A stretch of DNA of 64,000 nucleotides from Stieleria magnilauensis (GTDB lineage Bacteria > Planctomycetota > Planctomycetia > Pirellulales > Pirellulaceae), in the NCBI GenBank assembly GCA_007753675.1, contig CP036432.1, forward strand, positions 5,120,394-5,184,393, given 5' to 3'. The position numbers and the translations under genes are program-made. Position 1 is the stretch's first letter. The number at the start of each line of letters is the position of its first letter. The notes under the pieces are model-generated. The model was not told the origin of the DNA, ran no database searches, and was given only the letters and a program-made list of their open reading frames with translations. Shown in pieces: positions 10,182 to 20,843 of this stretch.

Positions 10182-11117
10182 ATGATGAAACGATTGAATC
10201 AATGGTCGGTCCGCGCACCACGAATCGCATTAGTGATCGCCGCGGCGTGGGTCTTGTGCTCGTTTGCGTCGTCAAGTGATGCCGCTGACAACAACGACAA
10301 GTCAACATTCTCCAAAAAGCTGGCAGCCGACCAACCGTACGGCGACACGCACACGCCAACCAATTTCTCGTCCGCCAGCGCATCGAGTTCGTCTTCTTCA
10401 CAGAGCGATTCCAATGGCCGGACCCGAAGTCGCAGCGAAGCGACGGCGACCGCCACCGGAAACGCGGCCAGTTCGGCAGCGGCGAACGGTCAAGCCCGTT
10501 CGCTCAGAAAGCAAGACGGACAAGCGGCGCAGAAAAATCGAGCCGCGAGTTCGGCGCGGGCGAAAGCCAAAGGCGACGCGGCACCGACCGATCGCTATCC
10601 CAATTTAAAATCGCCGCAAGAAAACACGCTCGCGACTTCCACCGCAACGGTGGTCAAAAACGGCATCAAGATCACACGGTCGATCAAAGCGACTGACGAG
10701 GGAACGGTGACGACCTTGGATGTGGTGACCAAGACGGATGAGCTTTCGGTGCTCGACGGCCGCGACGGCTCGATCGAGGTCCGTGTCCGCGATCGCAACA
10801 AGAACGCCGCCGGAAAGATCGATGAGCAAGTTTATTCCGCCGCGTCCCGTGACGAACTCAGGAAGCAATCACCGAAACTGGTTCGCAAAATCGAGGCCTT
10901 TGAAAAAATTGCAGGCACGGTCCGTGCATCGGTGGATCCCCCCTCGGCGAACGCGTTCGGCAAAACCGCCGACGATCCTTTGCAACCACTGGAATTTGGG
11001 CAAGCCGGCAAGGCCAAGCAAATGATGAAGCAGCAACTCGAAAACATGCTCCAGCAGAACCCGGACAACCCGGAACTGCAAAAGATGATTCGCAAGCTGC
11101 TCGATCAGCAGCGCTAA
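10182..11117 (+). CDS. Secreted Ser/Ala-rich protein of unknown function
   Basis: The protein has 311 residues from ATG 10182, with a second ATG one codon later. A signal peptide with a basic start (MMKRLNQWSVRAPR), hydrophobic core and cut near SSSDAA is clear. Residues about 50-140 are low-complexity Ser/Ala/Gln/Lys with runs of serine. Residues about 150-230 are beta-strand-like (NGIKITRSIKATDEGTVTTL, SIEVRVRDRN). The C-terminus is helical and rich in Gln/Met (MMKQQLENMLQQNPDNPELQ). No known domain is recognised. It is followed by a 19-bp tandem repeat and a convergent gene. Confidence 0.65.
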   Translation: MMKRLNQWSVRAPRIALVIAAAWVLCSFASSSDAADNNDKSTFSKKLAADQPYGDTHTPTNFSSASASSSSSSQSDSNGRTRSRSEATATATGNAASSAAANGQARSLRKQDGQAAQKNRAASSARAKAKGDAAPTDRYPNLKSPQENTLATSTATVVKNGIKITRSIKATDEGTVTTLDVVTKTDELSVLDGRDGSIEVRVRDRNKNAAGKIDEQVYSAASRDELRKQSPKLVRKIEAFEKIAGTVRASVDPPSANAFGKTADDPLQPLEFGQAGKAKQMMKQQLENMLQQNPDNPELQKMIRKLLDQQR

Positions 11118-11121
11118 CTGC

Positions 11122-11216
11122 CATCGCCGCCGATCAACGCCATCGCCGCCGATCAACGCCATCGCCGCCGATCAACGCCATCGCCGCCGATCAACGCCAT
11201 CGCCGGTGATCAGCGC
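11122..11216. repeat. 19-bp tandem repeat, five units, covering a stop codon
   Basis: The unit CATCGCCGCCGATCAACGC is repeated perfectly at 11122, 11141, 11160 and 11179, with a diverged fifth unit (CATCGCCGGTGATCAGCGC) at 11198-11216. The fifth unit contains the stop codon and last codons of the minus-strand gene ending at 11210. Copy-number changes here would lengthen the spacer between two convergent genes without altering either protein. Confidence 0.9.
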
Positions 11217-14200
11217 AATCGCCAGCGGACACTGCTGCGAAGTCCGTCGTCCTCGAATTGCATGTTCAGCTGGATCGAATCGATCCGGTTCATCAATCCG
11301 AAAGGCTGCTGCGGGTCGAACGCCGGTTGACGCTGCCGGGTCGGTTCACCGTAGGTGTCGCTGACCATTCGGAAATCGGTCCAACGCCATTGGTCACCGG
11401 CCAGTTGGCGGGGATAGAACCCGTACAATCGCTGATGTTCCGCCGCCGCCTGTTGCACGCTCTCGGATCCACTAAGCATGAAGGGATAGAGCCGGCCGAG
11501 TCCAGACATGACGGCTTGGCGATTGGCGTCCGACGCGGCGGCGAAAAGCCCCGGCAGTTGTTCCTTGCAGGCCGACGGAGAGACCTGCAGCAGGGCGGCA
11601 TTCAAATCAGCCGGTGCGACACTGACCACCCGATCGTTGCTGGACCAGGGGATATTGCGAATCACCAAGTAGTTGTCGACCACTTCGACGCCATACCGCA
11701 GCTTCACGACGCCCAACACGTCCATCGTCCAAACCCATTCGTCCCGATCTCCGACTTGGTAGAACGAAGCCCGGAAGTCGCGGTCACGTCGCTCGCTCGA
11801 GAGACCCGACAGAGCTGCTTGTCGCAGGTATTGCGACGTCCGCTCGGGCGACTTCGTTTCGACCAGAATGCTGCAGGGACGCGTCAACATGGACAGCGCG
11901 ACCGGGATCATCATCATTTGGCTGCCACCGCCCCGCAGCACATTGCCGCCGAAGGCACCGAAGATGTCGCCACTTCCCATCGCAATGATCGGATCGGCGT
12001 CAAAGACTGCGACGTGCACGCTGGGGCCAAAATCGTCCATCATCGCCGGGCTTGCGCCGGAATAACGTGTGAAGAACTCCGAGAAATTCCCGGCCACCAC
12101 CTGCCAGGCCATGTCTTTTAAATTTGCCGAAAACTGCAGCACCGGTGTCGGTTCCACGATCGGCACACGCAGCGTGGTCTGGTCGTCCTGGTGCGCCATG
12201 AACATCTTCAGTCCGTTGTAGATCGAATTGTCGACCAGCGGCAGAATGAACGTGGACAGTTCCAGTTGATCGCGACCGACATCATCCAATCGAATCGCGA
12301 TCGGATCGAAAAAGCGACGCCAATACCGGGAGTAGTTTTCGACATACTGACGGTACGCTTCCGCTTCGGCCGGCGTCACTTTGTCCAACGGCACTTCGGG
12401 CAACGTCCGCATGCGAGGCAAAGAATCATAGTGCTCGCTGCGCACCAGTCCGTTGGCGTCGACCATCATGTCCTCACGCTGCCAGCCTTGCGGAAGGTGC
12501 CCGCTGTCCACCAGGGCGGGCAGCGAATCAATGTTGGCATGACCATCCAATCGCGCGAGCATGACTTGGGCGGTCAGCGCCTCCATCTTGGCCTTGGCAA
12601 TCACCCGCCTGCGTTGACCGATCTTCATTCGCGGCCCCACCAGTCGTCGCACGAACGGATCGGACAGATACGCATACAAACGTGTTTCTTCGTTGACCGG
12701 CAATTGCGTCAACATGTAGCGAAACTCCGCGCTCGCCCCCAGACTGTCCGCACCGTCTCGCGCGTGCAGATCGATGGCTTGTTGCAGTTCACCGCGGTGG
12801 GTACTGGCGAACAAAAGGTCGTCTCGGAGGGCTAAATACGCCGGGTCACCCGATTGAGTCGGCAACTCCATGACGGACTCGGTGCCCAGATCGGATGCGC
12901 CGAGCAGTCCCAGCAGGTTGCGCAATAGTTGTGGCTGTCTCAATCGCGCCACAATCGTCACATCGGTGCCATCGATAAAAAACAGATCCGGCGCGAACAA
13001 CGCCAGCTCGCTGGTCAAGCCAGACGTCAACACGGCATCCACCCAATCCCGGGTCATTCCCAGTCGTGCGAGATAACGCGATTGCAGGTTGTACTGAAGG
13101 CAATTGCCCGTCAGCGTGGTACCGATGCTGGCGATGAAGGGTGCCCCGGTATCCAGCAGCGCCGAAATCGACTCGGGTTTGCCCACGTAAACAAAGAAGC
13201 GGTCCGGCGGCACACAACGGGCCATGTCGAGACTGCCGCCCGGCTGCCCGTCCAACATCTTTTCAAACGGATGCGATTTGACTTCGACACCCGCAAGTGA
13301 ATCCACATCGATCGTCGCCGCTTGGCCCGAATCGGTCGCGCGCAGCTGTTGCAGTTGAAGGGTTTCTTCGATGGCGGCGCGGCCTCCCAAGACGGAAAAC
13401 GTCGAGAGATTGCGTGGCGGATCGGCGTCCTGCTGAGCGGTCCGGCCCGTCTGATCCCAGACCTGTAACACACCCCCGTCGGCTGCGATCGCGTAGGGTC
13501 TCCACGCGAATTTCCTGGCGTCGGCCAGTCGCTGGCGCAGGTCCGCGTAGGACGATTCGGATCCGTTTGTGGCGTCCCACCGAATCGTCTGCTCAGTGTT
13601 CAGCACTTGGTTGTCGACCTGCAGTTCCAGCGGTTGGACAAGCGGTTCGCCGGACACCAGCACCAATCGGTACTGCAAGTTGGGTTGCTCGGCGGCGAGT
13701 TTGGCGCTGTCACGGTTGATGATCGGGCGAATCTTCACCTGCTGGGCTTGAATCAATTGCGGGTCAATGGCGACGCGTTCGCATTGGCCGTCGGTGTACA
13801 GCACCCAGTGTTTTCCGTCGTCGACAAACGGGCGCACTTGGAACGCCAAGACGGATCGATTTTCGCGCGCGACGGTTTGTCGCTGCTTCGGTTGGGACGG
13901 GGAAAACTGGAACCGGACGTTGGGGATCAAATGAACAAAGGGACCTTCCAGCGGCTCGCTGTCGATGAAATCGGTGAGCTCCTCGATCCGGAAATTGGCG
14001 GTCCCCCAACGCTGTGCCACGTAGTCCCACCGCTTGTCCTTGGCCAAGTCGGCGATCGAGCCTGGTCCCACGCCCTGTCCGTCCTGGGCGTACTGACGAC
14101 AGGCCTCGAACCCCATTTGCACCTGCCAGCGACCGTTACGGATTTGACGTTCTTCCAATGCCGCGTACATCCGCTTGCCCAGCTGCCGCAGCCGCGAGGG

Positions 14201-14449
14201 TTCGGTCGGCATCAGGTACAACTCGCGGACAGCAGCGTGGGACTCGGGCGTCCGGATTCGCCACAGGCCATCGGCCGGTAGTGCAATGGTCCCGACGTAG
14301 GCATGCAGTGGTCCGTCGGCGATCCGGCCATGTGACGTGTCACCGACGACCGTCTCGGCCTTGCCCGAAACCGTCAGCAACTGCAGCGTGACCAGACAGG
14401 CGACAACTCGAGATCCGATTGGCCAGGAGGGGAGTGTTCGATGGCACAT
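11210..14449 (-). CDS. Large exported protein of unknown function (1,079 aa)
   Basis: ATG 14449 is preceded by AGGA at 9-nt spacing and opens a signal peptide (MCHRTLPSWPIGSRVVACLV..., cut near SGKAE). The in-frame GTG at 14479 is less likely. The protein is mixed alpha/beta with no membrane segment after the signal. Recurrent segments such as FFVYVGKPESI, DTGAPFIASIGTTLTG, PDLFFIDGTDVTIVARL and LYAYLSDPFVRRLVGP suggest repeated scoring or binding modules, but no family is recognised. A Gly/Met stretch (FGAFGGNVLRGGGSQMMMIP) lies near residue 840. Large exported proteins of this style are frequent in planctomycetes. It is the downstream neighbour of the FKBP lipoprotein on the same strand, about 140 bp away. 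Confidence 0.75.
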   Translation of the reverse strand: MCHRTLPSWPIGSRVVACLVTLQLLTVSGKAETVVGDTSHGRIADGPLHAYVGTIALPADGLWRIRTPESHAAVRELYLMPTEPSRLRQLGKRMYAALEERQIRNGRWQVQMGFEACRQYAQDGQGVGPGSIADLAKDKRWDYVAQRWGTANFRIEELTDFIDSEPLEGPFVHLIPNVRFQFSPSQPKQRQTVARENRSVLAFQVRPFVDDGKHWVLYTDGQCERVAIDPQLIQAQQVKIRPIINRDSAKLAAEQPNLQYRLVLVSGEPLVQPLELQVDNQVLNTEQTIRWDATNGSESSYADLRQRLADARKFAWRPYAIAADGGVLQVWDQTGRTAQQDADPPRNLSTFSVLGGRAAIEETLQLQQLRATDSGQAATIDVDSLAGVEVKSHPFEKMLDGQPGGSLDMARCVPPDRFFVYVGKPESISALLDTGAPFIASIGTTLTGNCLQYNLQSRYLARLGMTRDWVDAVLTSGLTSELALFAPDLFFIDGTDVTIVARLRQPQLLRNLLGLLGASDLGTESVMELPTQSGDPAYLALRDDLLFASTHRGELQQAIDLHARDGADSLGASAEFRYMLTQLPVNEETRLYAYLSDPFVRRLVGPRMKIGQRRRVIAKAKMEALTAQVMLARLDGHANIDSLPALVDSGHLPQGWQREDMMVDANGLVRSEHYDSLPRMRTLPEVPLDKVTPAEAEAYRQYVENYSRYWRRFFDPIAIRLDDVGRDQLELSTFILPLVDNSIYNGLKMFMAHQDDQTTLRVPIVEPTPVLQFSANLKDMAWQVVAGNFSEFFTRYSGASPAMMDDFGPSVHVAVFDADPIIAMGSGDIFGAFGGNVLRGGGSQMMMIPVALSMLTRPCSILVETKSPERTSQYLRQAALSGLSSERRDRDFRASFYQVGDRDEWVWTMDVLGVVKLRYGVEVVDNYLVIRNIPWSSNDRVVSVAPADLNAALLQVSPSACKEQLPGLFAAASDANRQAVMSGLGRLYPFMLSGSESVQQAAAEHQRLYGFYPRQLAGDQWRWTDFRMVSDTYGEPTRQRQPAFDPQQPFGLMNRIDSIQLNMQFEDDGLRSSVRWRLR

Positions 14450-14585
14450 GACAGCGGTTCCTGGAACGAGATGCAACACGAGTCGTGAGCCGAAAGCTCA
14501 TTCTCGACGGTTCAGCCTATGGCATCAGGGAGCCCGTGGCGAACGGCAGCGTGTGCAAAATCTTCGGAATCGCCAAATCGTGCGT

Positions 14586-15035
14586 TCAGAAGACGCGAAT
14601 CACTTCCACGACAAAATGGAGTGTGGCGTTGGGCGGAATGAGGGGCGCGCGGCCATCCTCACCGTAGCCCAATTCCGCTGGAATCTCCAACTCGATCATT
14701 CCGCCTTCACCGACCAGCTGTAACCCTTCGGTGAATCCCGGGACGACTTTTTGAAGCGAGAAAATCACCGGCTCTCCCTGGGAATAAGAGCTGTCGAAGA
14801 CGGTTCCGTCATCCAGTTTTCCCAAGTAATGGACACGCACATGGCCACCAGGCTGAGCTGTCTTTCCGTCCGACCGACGCAACACCCGATACTTCAGCCC
14901 TGATTTCGTCGTCGTAAACTCCTGCGGCGCGTCCGCGTCGGCCGGCCCCGGACCGGGCATCAATCCGGAACATCCGGTCGCCAAACAGAGAGCCATGCAA
15001 AGTAAGCCGACCCGTGACATCCCAACGGTGTGCAT
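14586..15035 (-). CDS. FKBP-type peptidyl-prolyl cis-trans isomerase, lipoprotein
   Basis: The protein has 149 residues from ATG 15035 (an alternative ATG is at 15020). The N-terminus MHTVGMSRVGLLCMALCLATGCSG carries a lipobox (ATGC). The rest is one compact FKBP domain: GLKYRVLRRSDGKTAQPGGHV, VHYLGKLDDGTVFDSS, PGFTEGL, GEGGMIELEIP, LGYG and NATLHFVVEV. It should catalyse proline isomerisation in the periplasm as a folding aid for secreted proteins, which suits the many exported proteins nearby. In-frame extension to 15122 would place the lipobox internally, so it is not used. Confidence 0.9.
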   Translation of the reverse strand: MHTVGMSRVGLLCMALCLATGCSGLMPGPGPADADAPQEFTTTKSGLKYRVLRRSDGKTAQPGGHVRVHYLGKLDDGTVFDSSYSQGEPVIFSLQKVVPGFTEGLQLVGEGGMIELEIPAELGYGEDGRAPLIPPNATLHFVVEVIRVF

Positions 15036-15239
15036 GGTGTGCGATCCTGACGAAAGTTTTAAAAGCAGAGGAAAGGGCGACCGATTCGGGCACGCGCGGA
15101 GAGCGGCCATCGGGCCGGACAAAGCATAGATTCACGGGAAAGCCTTTCACAAGCCCGGTAGAAATCGCATCATCGGATACGGCCAGCAGCTATCATAAAC
15201 GGAGGGGGAGTGCGTGTCCCACGAGCCAAAGGTGCTCCA

Positions 15240-17054
15240 ATGAGTTCAACAACCTTGGAAAATCGCCTCGGGGTGCTGTGCACCCTGATGGCTGCGATGT
15301 GGTTTGCGTGGCCGCTGGGCCAGCCGGCACTGTGTCAGCCGGCACTGGGGCAATCTGCGCTCGGTCAGCCGGCGCTCGGTCAGCCGGCGCTCGGTCAGCC
15401 GGCATTGGGTCAGCCGGCGGCACGGCAACGCATCCAGCCGGTCAGATTGAGAGACGACGATGCCGGCCAGCGGTTCGTGGACCGTCTGGTCCCCGGCTCG
15501 CACGTCAAGGTTTTCATTCCCAGTCTGCCCTACATCTACATCTCGCACGCCATCAATGGTGCGATGATCAAGCCCAGCGACAATGCCCGGGGCTGGGATT
15601 ACGACATGGCGACGTCGCATGAGCAGATCGACGACACCACCTACGAATTCAAACTCCGCCAAGGCGTTCAGTTTCAGGATGGGACGCGTTTCGATGCCGA
15701 TGCGGTGGTCAGGAACATGGACGCCTTCAAACTGGCTCCCACACTTTACAGCAAAATCGACCAGGTCTTTGATCGCTGCGAAAAAGTCGACGAGTTCACG
15801 GTCAGGTTTTTGCTGAAAGAAAAGTACGGCTGTTTCATGAACGATCTGATCTGGATGCAGTTCTACAGTGACGAATACCTGAAGCTCAATGGATGGAATG
15901 GAAAGGCAACCTGCCCCAATCTTTCCGCTCCCGGACCCTACGGCCTGGGCCCCTACATCTTGACCGAAGGTTACGTCGAAGGCGATCGCCAAACCCCTAA
16001 AGCCGTCCTCAAAGCGAACCCGAACTATTGGGACCAGCGGTATCCCAAAATCGAAACGATCACCGTATTCACGGAACTGGACAGTCGGCGGGCGAAGAAC
16101 AGTGTCTTGGAAACCGAGGGCGAGCTGGACATCGCCTTCATCCCGCCGGAATACAAAGTCGACACGATCCTGTCCCCATACGCCAAACTCGTCACCTCGC
16201 CGACGACGAACAACATCGCGATCCACATGAACCTGATCAACGGCAATCCCAAGCTGTTGGAGGTTGACGTCCGCCGCGCACTCAACGAAGCCTTGCACCA
16301 ACGCAATCTCTGGCACTTCGTCTTCGATCGTGAAGCCACGTTGTCTCCGACCCAGGCGTCACCCTTCTTTCCCGGCATGCGAAAAGCCACCCAGTTGTTG
16401 AAGCCGTACTCCGAACTAGAAGACCCGTACGATGCCGCCAAGCGAGCTCAATTGAAACGGCGGCTCAACGGGCTGCGTCTCAAAGTCCTGACGCAAAACC
16501 GCTACATGGATTTGTGGCGCAGCATCGAAACCCAATTGGGCTACGTCGGCGTGACGTTGGACATCGAGGAAGTCAAAAGCGAAAAGGAAATCTTTGATCC
16601 GTTACTGACCACCAATCGAGATCAAAACGAAGTCCAATGGGATCTGTTGGTGTGGGGCAACGACGACTGGTTTTTCAACCATCCCTTCACCGCCTTTCTC
16701 GTCTATCGGACGCACAACGTTTGGAGCACGATTTTCCCGGATCCCATCTTGGATGGTTACATCGAAGAAATGTTCCAGGCGAGTGTCGAAGATCCGGGAT
16801 TCGACGAGATCACCTACAAGATTGTCAAACGCGTCTACGACCAGGCCTACATGCTGTTCGTGCCAACGCCAAACAATGTCTTTGCGGTCAACAAAGAAGT
16901 CGGGTTCAAACCGTACCGCATGGCCTGTTATCCGTTGTGGAAAATCCAGGTGACTGACCAGCACTGGTCGGTCCGCAAGGGAGCTTACCCGGAAGCAAGA
17001 AAAGAGCCGATGAAAGTGACGCGCATTCAATTCGACGCCGGAGAGAGCCCATGA
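15240..17054 (+). CDS. Extracellular solute-binding protein, family 5 (oligopeptide/nickel type)
   Basis: The protein has 604 residues from ATG 15240; a GTG at 15210 is in frame but sits directly on the GGAGGGGG stretch. A signal peptide ([17 protein letters not shown]) is followed at once by six to seven pentapeptide repeats of the LGQPA type (about residues 28-60). The mature domain is a standard SBP_bac_5 fold: [54 protein letters not shown] and the C-terminal hinge. It should bind peptides or similar ligands. No permease or ATPase of this class follows. Instead the stop codon overlaps the start of a chemoreceptor by 4 nt (ATGA), so the likely role is ligand presentation for sensing; this is inference. 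Confidence 0.87.
   Translation: MSSTTLENRLGVLCTLMAAMWFAWPLGQPALCQPALGQSALGQPALGQPALGQPALGQPAARQRIQPVRLRDDDAGQRFVDRLVPGSHVKVFIPSLPYIYISHAINGAMIKPSDNARGWDYDMATSHEQIDDTTYEFKLRQGVQFQDGTRFDADAVVRNMDAFKLAPTLYSKIDQVFDRCEKVDEFTVRFLLKEKYGCFMNDLIWMQFYSDEYLKLNGWNGKATCPNLSAPGPYGLGPYILTEGYVEGDRQTPKAVLKANPNYWDQRYPKIETITVFTELDSRRAKNSVLETEGELDIAFIPPEYKVDTILSPYAKLVTSPTTNNIAIHMNLINGNPKLLEVDVRRALNEALHQRNLWHFVFDREATLSPTQASPFFPGMRKATQLLKPYSELEDPYDAAKRAQLKRRLNGLRLKVLTQNRYMDLWRSIETQLGYVGVTLDIEEVKSEKEIFDPLLTTNRDQNEVQWDLLVWGNDDWFFNHPFTAFLVYRTHNVWSTIFPDPILDGYIEEMFQASVEDPGFDEITYKIVKRVYDQAYMLFVPTPNNVFAVNKEVGFKPYRMACYPLWKIQVTDQHWSVRKGAYPEARKEPMKVTRIQFDAGESP
15321..15419. repeat. 15-bp in-frame minisatellite encoding LGQPA-type repeats
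   Basis: Units of the form CAGCCGGC(A/G)CTCGGT begin at 15321, 15336, 15351 (variant CAATCTGCGCTCGGT), 15366, 15381 and 15396, with a partial seventh at 15411. The period of 15 keeps the reading frame, so copy number would change only the linker behind the signal peptide of the binding protein. Confidence 0.92.
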
Positions 17055-19159
17055 AAAACCGAGGCGTACTGGGAAAACTGTTGCTGCTAGTGGGGATTTC
17101 TGTCGTCGCGTTCTGTGCGGTGGGCATCTTCGGCATCGTCAGCAACAAGAGAATTCACGATTCGGTCGACCGTGTTCGCTTGTCGGCCGAACAGTTTCAA
17201 AAGGGCGCATTGAACATCACCGATCCGCTCAGCGAACTCAGGCAACTGACGCTGACGATGGTGATGGCGCCGAATTTGGAACTGCAGGAGCAACTCAACG
17301 ACGAGCAGCGATTGCTGACCAATCGGCTGGACCAGACGTTCAACCAGTGGGACCTTGCGGCGAACAGCCGACGTGAGAAGGAAGCGTTCCAGAACCTCCG
17401 CGCCAGCTGGGAGGACTACCGCGAGATCAAAGATTTCACCGTCGACAAGGTCATGGGCGGATACCGTGAGGAGGCGTTCATCAATGCGATCCGGGCGGAA
17501 AACGAACAATTCCAGGTGGTCAACGACCACGTGCAAGGATGGCAGCAGGCGATCATCGCCGACGCCGAAGCCGTCAATCAGTCAGCCGGCGAGATTGCCG
17601 ACAATGCCTTCCTCGTGTTCATCTTGGCGATCGTGATCGCCACCGCACTGATCGGCGGATTCGGTTTCATCACCACCCGCAGGATCGTCGGTCCGATCGA
17701 AACGTTGAAGAAGACGGCATCAAAGATCGCCGAGCACGCGTCGAGTGCGACGATCGGCGAGGCACTGGACGAACGCATTGATGTTCATTCCAACGACGAA
17801 CTCGGCGCGCTCGCACGCGCCTTCAACACGATGATCGGGAACATGCACGCGGCGATGGAAAAACTGGACGTGGCCGAGAAACGCACCCAAGCGATCTTAA
17901 ATTCGACGGCCGATGGCATCCTGACGATCGATGCCAAGGGCACCATCCAATCGCTCAACGCGTCCTGCGAATCGCTGTTGAAATACCGGGCGTCGGAGTT
18001 GCGTGGGCAGGCGGTCACCGCCATCATCCCCAGCTTTCGATTCAACGGACGCGCCCCGGCTTCGACCGCCGCCACTGCCAGCGCCACCACCACCGCCACG
18101 GGCCGAGCCCCCCGATCCGATCGCCATGGCGATGAGAGTGAAGCCTACGGCGTGGACAAGCAGGGCCGCCAGGTCCCCATCGCGCTGCGAGTGACCCAAA
18201 TGGAGTTTTCAGGAGAACGGATCTTTATCGCGACGCTCCAAGACATCGAGCGTCGTAAACAAGACGAGCAGGAACGAACGCGATTGTTTGAAGCCATTCG
18301 GGAAACCGTCAGCCACCTGTCGGTCGCCAGTTCCGAAATCTCCGCGACCATGAAACAGCAATCCCTGGGGATCGAAGAACAGGCCAGCGCGGTCACGCAA
18401 ACGTCGTCGGCCGTGGAAGAAGCCGCCCGAACGGCCCAGGAGTCCATGCATCTGGCCAACGAGGTTGCCGAAGCCTCGCGGCGGGCCGACGAAGTCGGAC
18501 GCTCGGGACGCAAGGCGATTGAAGACACCCGGGTTTCGATGAACACCGTGCGGGAACGGGTCGAATCGACCGCCGACAGCATTCTGATGTTGGCCGAACG
18601 CGCACAAGCGATCGGAGAAATCATCACGACCGTCAACGAAATCGCCGACCAAACGAATCTGCTGGCACTCAACGCGGCCATTGAAGCCTCCCGCGCGGGC
18701 GAAGCCGGCAAGGGGTTTTCGGTCGTCGCCGCGGAGGTCAAATCGCTGGCCCAACAAGCCAGGCAATCCACCGGCCAAATCCGCGAGATCTTGAGCGAGA
18801 TTCAGCATGCCACCAACCACGCGGTGCTGGCGACCGAACAGGGCACCCAATCGGTCGGCGATGCCAGCGGCGTCGTCGTCAAAGCCGAGCAGACGATCGA
18901 AGCGTTGGTGACCATGGTCGGCGAGGCATCACGCGTTGCCACGCGGATCGTGACCGCGTCCAGCCAGCAAGCGACCAGCATGGACCAGATCACCGAGTCG
19001 ATGAACCAGATCGATCGGACAACCCGGCAGGCGATGGCGGCCACTCACCAAACCGCCCATTCGGCCGAAGACTTGAATCATCTGGGAAGTCGTTTGGCCG
19101 AACTGTTGGCAGACGATGCCTCGGTCGATCGACTTACCCCGGCATCACATTCGGCCTGA
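17051..19159 (+). CDS. Methyl-accepting chemotaxis protein with HAMP and PAS domains
   Basis: The protein has 702 residues. Membrane helix 1 (7-29) and helix 2 (186-208) enclose a helical periplasmic sensor of about 155 residues. A HAMP domain follows (207-270), then a PAS-like domain (about 275-400) interrupted by an Ala/Thr/Pro-rich insert (334-355), then the signalling domain (about 415-690). The receptor tip is clear at about 530-563 ([18 protein letters not shown] and [11 protein letters not shown]). The start overlaps the stop of the binding-protein gene by 4 nt, indicating coupled translation. No other che gene is in the window. The last 82 bp overlap the 3' end of the convergent kinase gene. 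Confidence 0.93.
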   Translation: MKNRGVLGKLLLLVGISVVAFCAVGIFGIVSNKRIHDSVDRVRLSAEQFQKGALNITDPLSELRQLTLTMVMAPNLELQEQLNDEQRLLTNRLDQTFNQWDLAANSRREKEAFQNLRASWEDYREIKDFTVDKVMGGYREEAFINAIRAENEQFQVVNDHVQGWQQAIIADAEAVNQSAGEIADNAFLVFILAIVIATALIGGFGFITTRRIVGPIETLKKTASKIAEHASSATIGEALDERIDVHSNDELGALARAFNTMIGNMHAAMEKLDVAEKRTQAILNSTADGILTIDAKGTIQSLNASCESLLKYRASELRGQAVTAIIPSFRFNGRAPASTAATASATTTATGRAPRSDRHGDESEAYGVDKQGRQVPIALRVTQMEFSGERIFIATLQDIERRKQDEQERTRLFEAIRETVSHLSVASSEISATMKQQSLGIEEQASAVTQTSSAVEEAARTAQESMHLANEVAEASRRADEVGRSGRKAIEDTRVSMNTVRERVESTADSILMLAERAQAIGEIITTVNEIADQTNLLALNAAIEASRAGEAGKGFSVVAAEVKSLAQQARQSTGQIREILSEIQHATNHAVLATEQGTQSVGDASGVVVKAEQTIEALVTMVGEASRVATRIVTASSQQATSMDQITESMNQIDRTTRQAMAATHQTAHSAEDLNHLGSRLAELLADDASVDRLTPASHSA

Positions 19160-20712
19160 GTTTCGGCCTGAGCATTGGACTCTCCCGGCGAGTGCGGCAA
19201 GGTGAAATGGACGACCAATCCGCCCTGCCGATGCGGGGTCGCCCAGATCCGGCCGTCGTGGGCTTCGACGATCGTGCGGCTGATCGACAACCCCATCCCC
19301 AGCCCGTCTTGTTTGGATGTGAAGAACGCGTCAAACAATTGGTCCTGCTCCTGCTCCGGCACGCCAATCCCCGTGTCCTCCACCGAGACCTGGACCATTG
19401 CCTCGTCCAACGCAGTCCGTACCGTGATCCTACGGAGTTCGCGGCCGGTGACCGCTTCAAGTCCGTTGCGAACCAGATTGACGACGACTTGCTCCAACTG
19501 CACACGATCGGCATAGACGATGATCGACGATGGCGATAATTCCAGACGGATCGATGCGTCCGCGACGTGTGTCATTGGCGTCAGAATTGCCACCGCATCG
19601 CGAATCACCGCATTCATGTCCAGCGTGGAACGGACTCCATCGGTTTTGCCCACGAACGCTCGCAAACGCCGGATGATCTCGCCGGCTCGCACCGCCTGCT
19701 CGGCGATCAGGCGATTCAATTCTTGCAGCGTTTGCCCCAATTCGTCCGGGCAGTTTTCGAGCTTCTTCTCGGCGACGGCCGCAAAGTTGGCAATCGCGTA
19801 GAGCGGTTGATTGACCTCGTGCGCAATACCGGCGACCAACTCTCCCATCGTCGAAAGCCGTGACACATGCGCGAGCTGGGCCTCTTTTTCGCGCAGCTGA
19901 TTTTCCGCCTGCTTGCGCTGGGTGACATCACTCATGAAACAATAGTGGCCGTCGTGCTCGCCTCGCGCATCGAAGGTTTTCACCAACAACAATTGCTTGA
20001 AGAACACCGATCCGTCTTTACGCCGCGCGCGGCATTCCAGCGTGGCACGGCCCTCACGCAACATCGTTTCATAGCCTTCGCGGGCCAGCGGTACACCGTC
20101 TTCGGGGACGGTCACCGTCCAGGACTGACCGAGCAACTCCTCGGGCTGATACCCCAACATCTCGGCGTACTGCGGCTTGACCATGATGAAACGCCCCTCC
20201 CGGTCCAGCCGCGAGATGCCTTGCATCGCATTCTCAATCGCCAGATTCAGCTGGTCGAGTTCCTCGTTCGCTCGCTTTTGGTCGGTGATATCAATGTCGA
20301 TTCCGATGAAGCCGGTCGGGTTCCCGGACTTGTCGGTGACCAGCGAAATGATCGTGGATGCCCAAAACCTGGATCCGTCTTTTCGCCGCTGCTGATACAC
20401 GCCTTTCCAAGATCCGGTCTCAAAGACCTGCCGCATGCGTTCACGTTCGACCCGCTCTTCGTCCGGCTCGACGATAAACGTGACGGGTTTACCCACGACC
20501 TCTTCCGGCGTGTAGCCGTACAATTCCTGGGCGCCGCGTCCCCAGTACGTCACCTCGCCGTCCAGGTTGGTGCCGATGACCGATTCTTGCACGCTATCGA
20601 GCAACTGCGACTGATAGTGCTCGCTCGTCGTCGGCTGGCCTGGTCGGTTCGCAGATTCGAACTCAGCCAGCTGCGTGCGCAGCGATTCGATTTCGTTTTT
20701 TAATTCATCCAT
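19078..20712 (-). CDS. PAS-PAS sensor histidine kinase, FixL-like, orphan
   Basis: The protein has 544 residues from ATG 20712 ([12 protein letters not shown]). An N-terminal short coiled coil is followed by PAS 1 (about 37-148), PAS 2 (about 155-268, ending DVTQRKQAE), a HisKA region with H298 in [10 protein letters not shown], and an HATPase domain with an N-box ([12 protein letters not shown]), G1 ([10 protein letters not shown]) and G2 (GLGMGLSIS). The order and the H-box match the FixL/HWE-like soluble kinases. No FixL-type heme histidine was verified in the PAS domains, so the signal is unknown. No response regulator is adjacent. The C-terminal 27 residues lie in the overlap with the chemoreceptor gene and are low-complexity Ala/Ser/Glu. 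Confidence 0.9.
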   Translation of the reverse strand: MDELKNEIESLRTQLAEFESANRPGQPTTSEHYQSQLLDSVQESVIGTNLDGEVTYWGRGAQELYGYTPEEVVGKPVTFIVEPDEERVERERMRQVFETGSWKGVYQQRRKDGSRFWASTIISLVTDKSGNPTGFIGIDIDITDQKRANEELDQLNLAIENAMQGISRLDREGRFIMVKPQYAEMLGYQPEELLGQSWTVTVPEDGVPLAREGYETMLREGRATLECRARRKDGSVFFKQLLLVKTFDARGEHDGHYCFMSDVTQRKQAENQLREKEAQLAHVSRLSTMGELVAGIAHEVNQPLYAIANFAAVAEKKLENCPDELGQTLQELNRLIAEQAVRAGEIIRRLRAFVGKTDGVRSTLDMNAVIRDAVAILTPMTHVADASIRLELSPSSIIVYADRVQLEQVVVNLVRNGLEAVTGRELRRITVRTALDEAMVQVSVEDTGIGVPEQEQDQLFDAFFTSKQDGLGMGLSISRTIVEAHDGRIWATPHRQGGLVVHFTLPHSPGESNAQAETQAECDAGVSRSTEASSANSSAKRLPR

Positions 20713-20843
20713 GGCCGCACGATGACACCGTATCTTGGGTGCTAATCCGCCTAGCATAGCAGATTTGTCCCACGTAAACGTTGCCGTTCTCGCATCCGAT
20801 CAAACGTGAAGTCAGCCAGGTGCTGCTACAGCAGCGAAACTCA

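Noticed and set aside
11258..12835. Long plus-strand frames (287 and 214 residues)
   Set aside because: Both are antisense to the 1,079-aa exported protein and have shadow-type composition with no signal peptide or motif.
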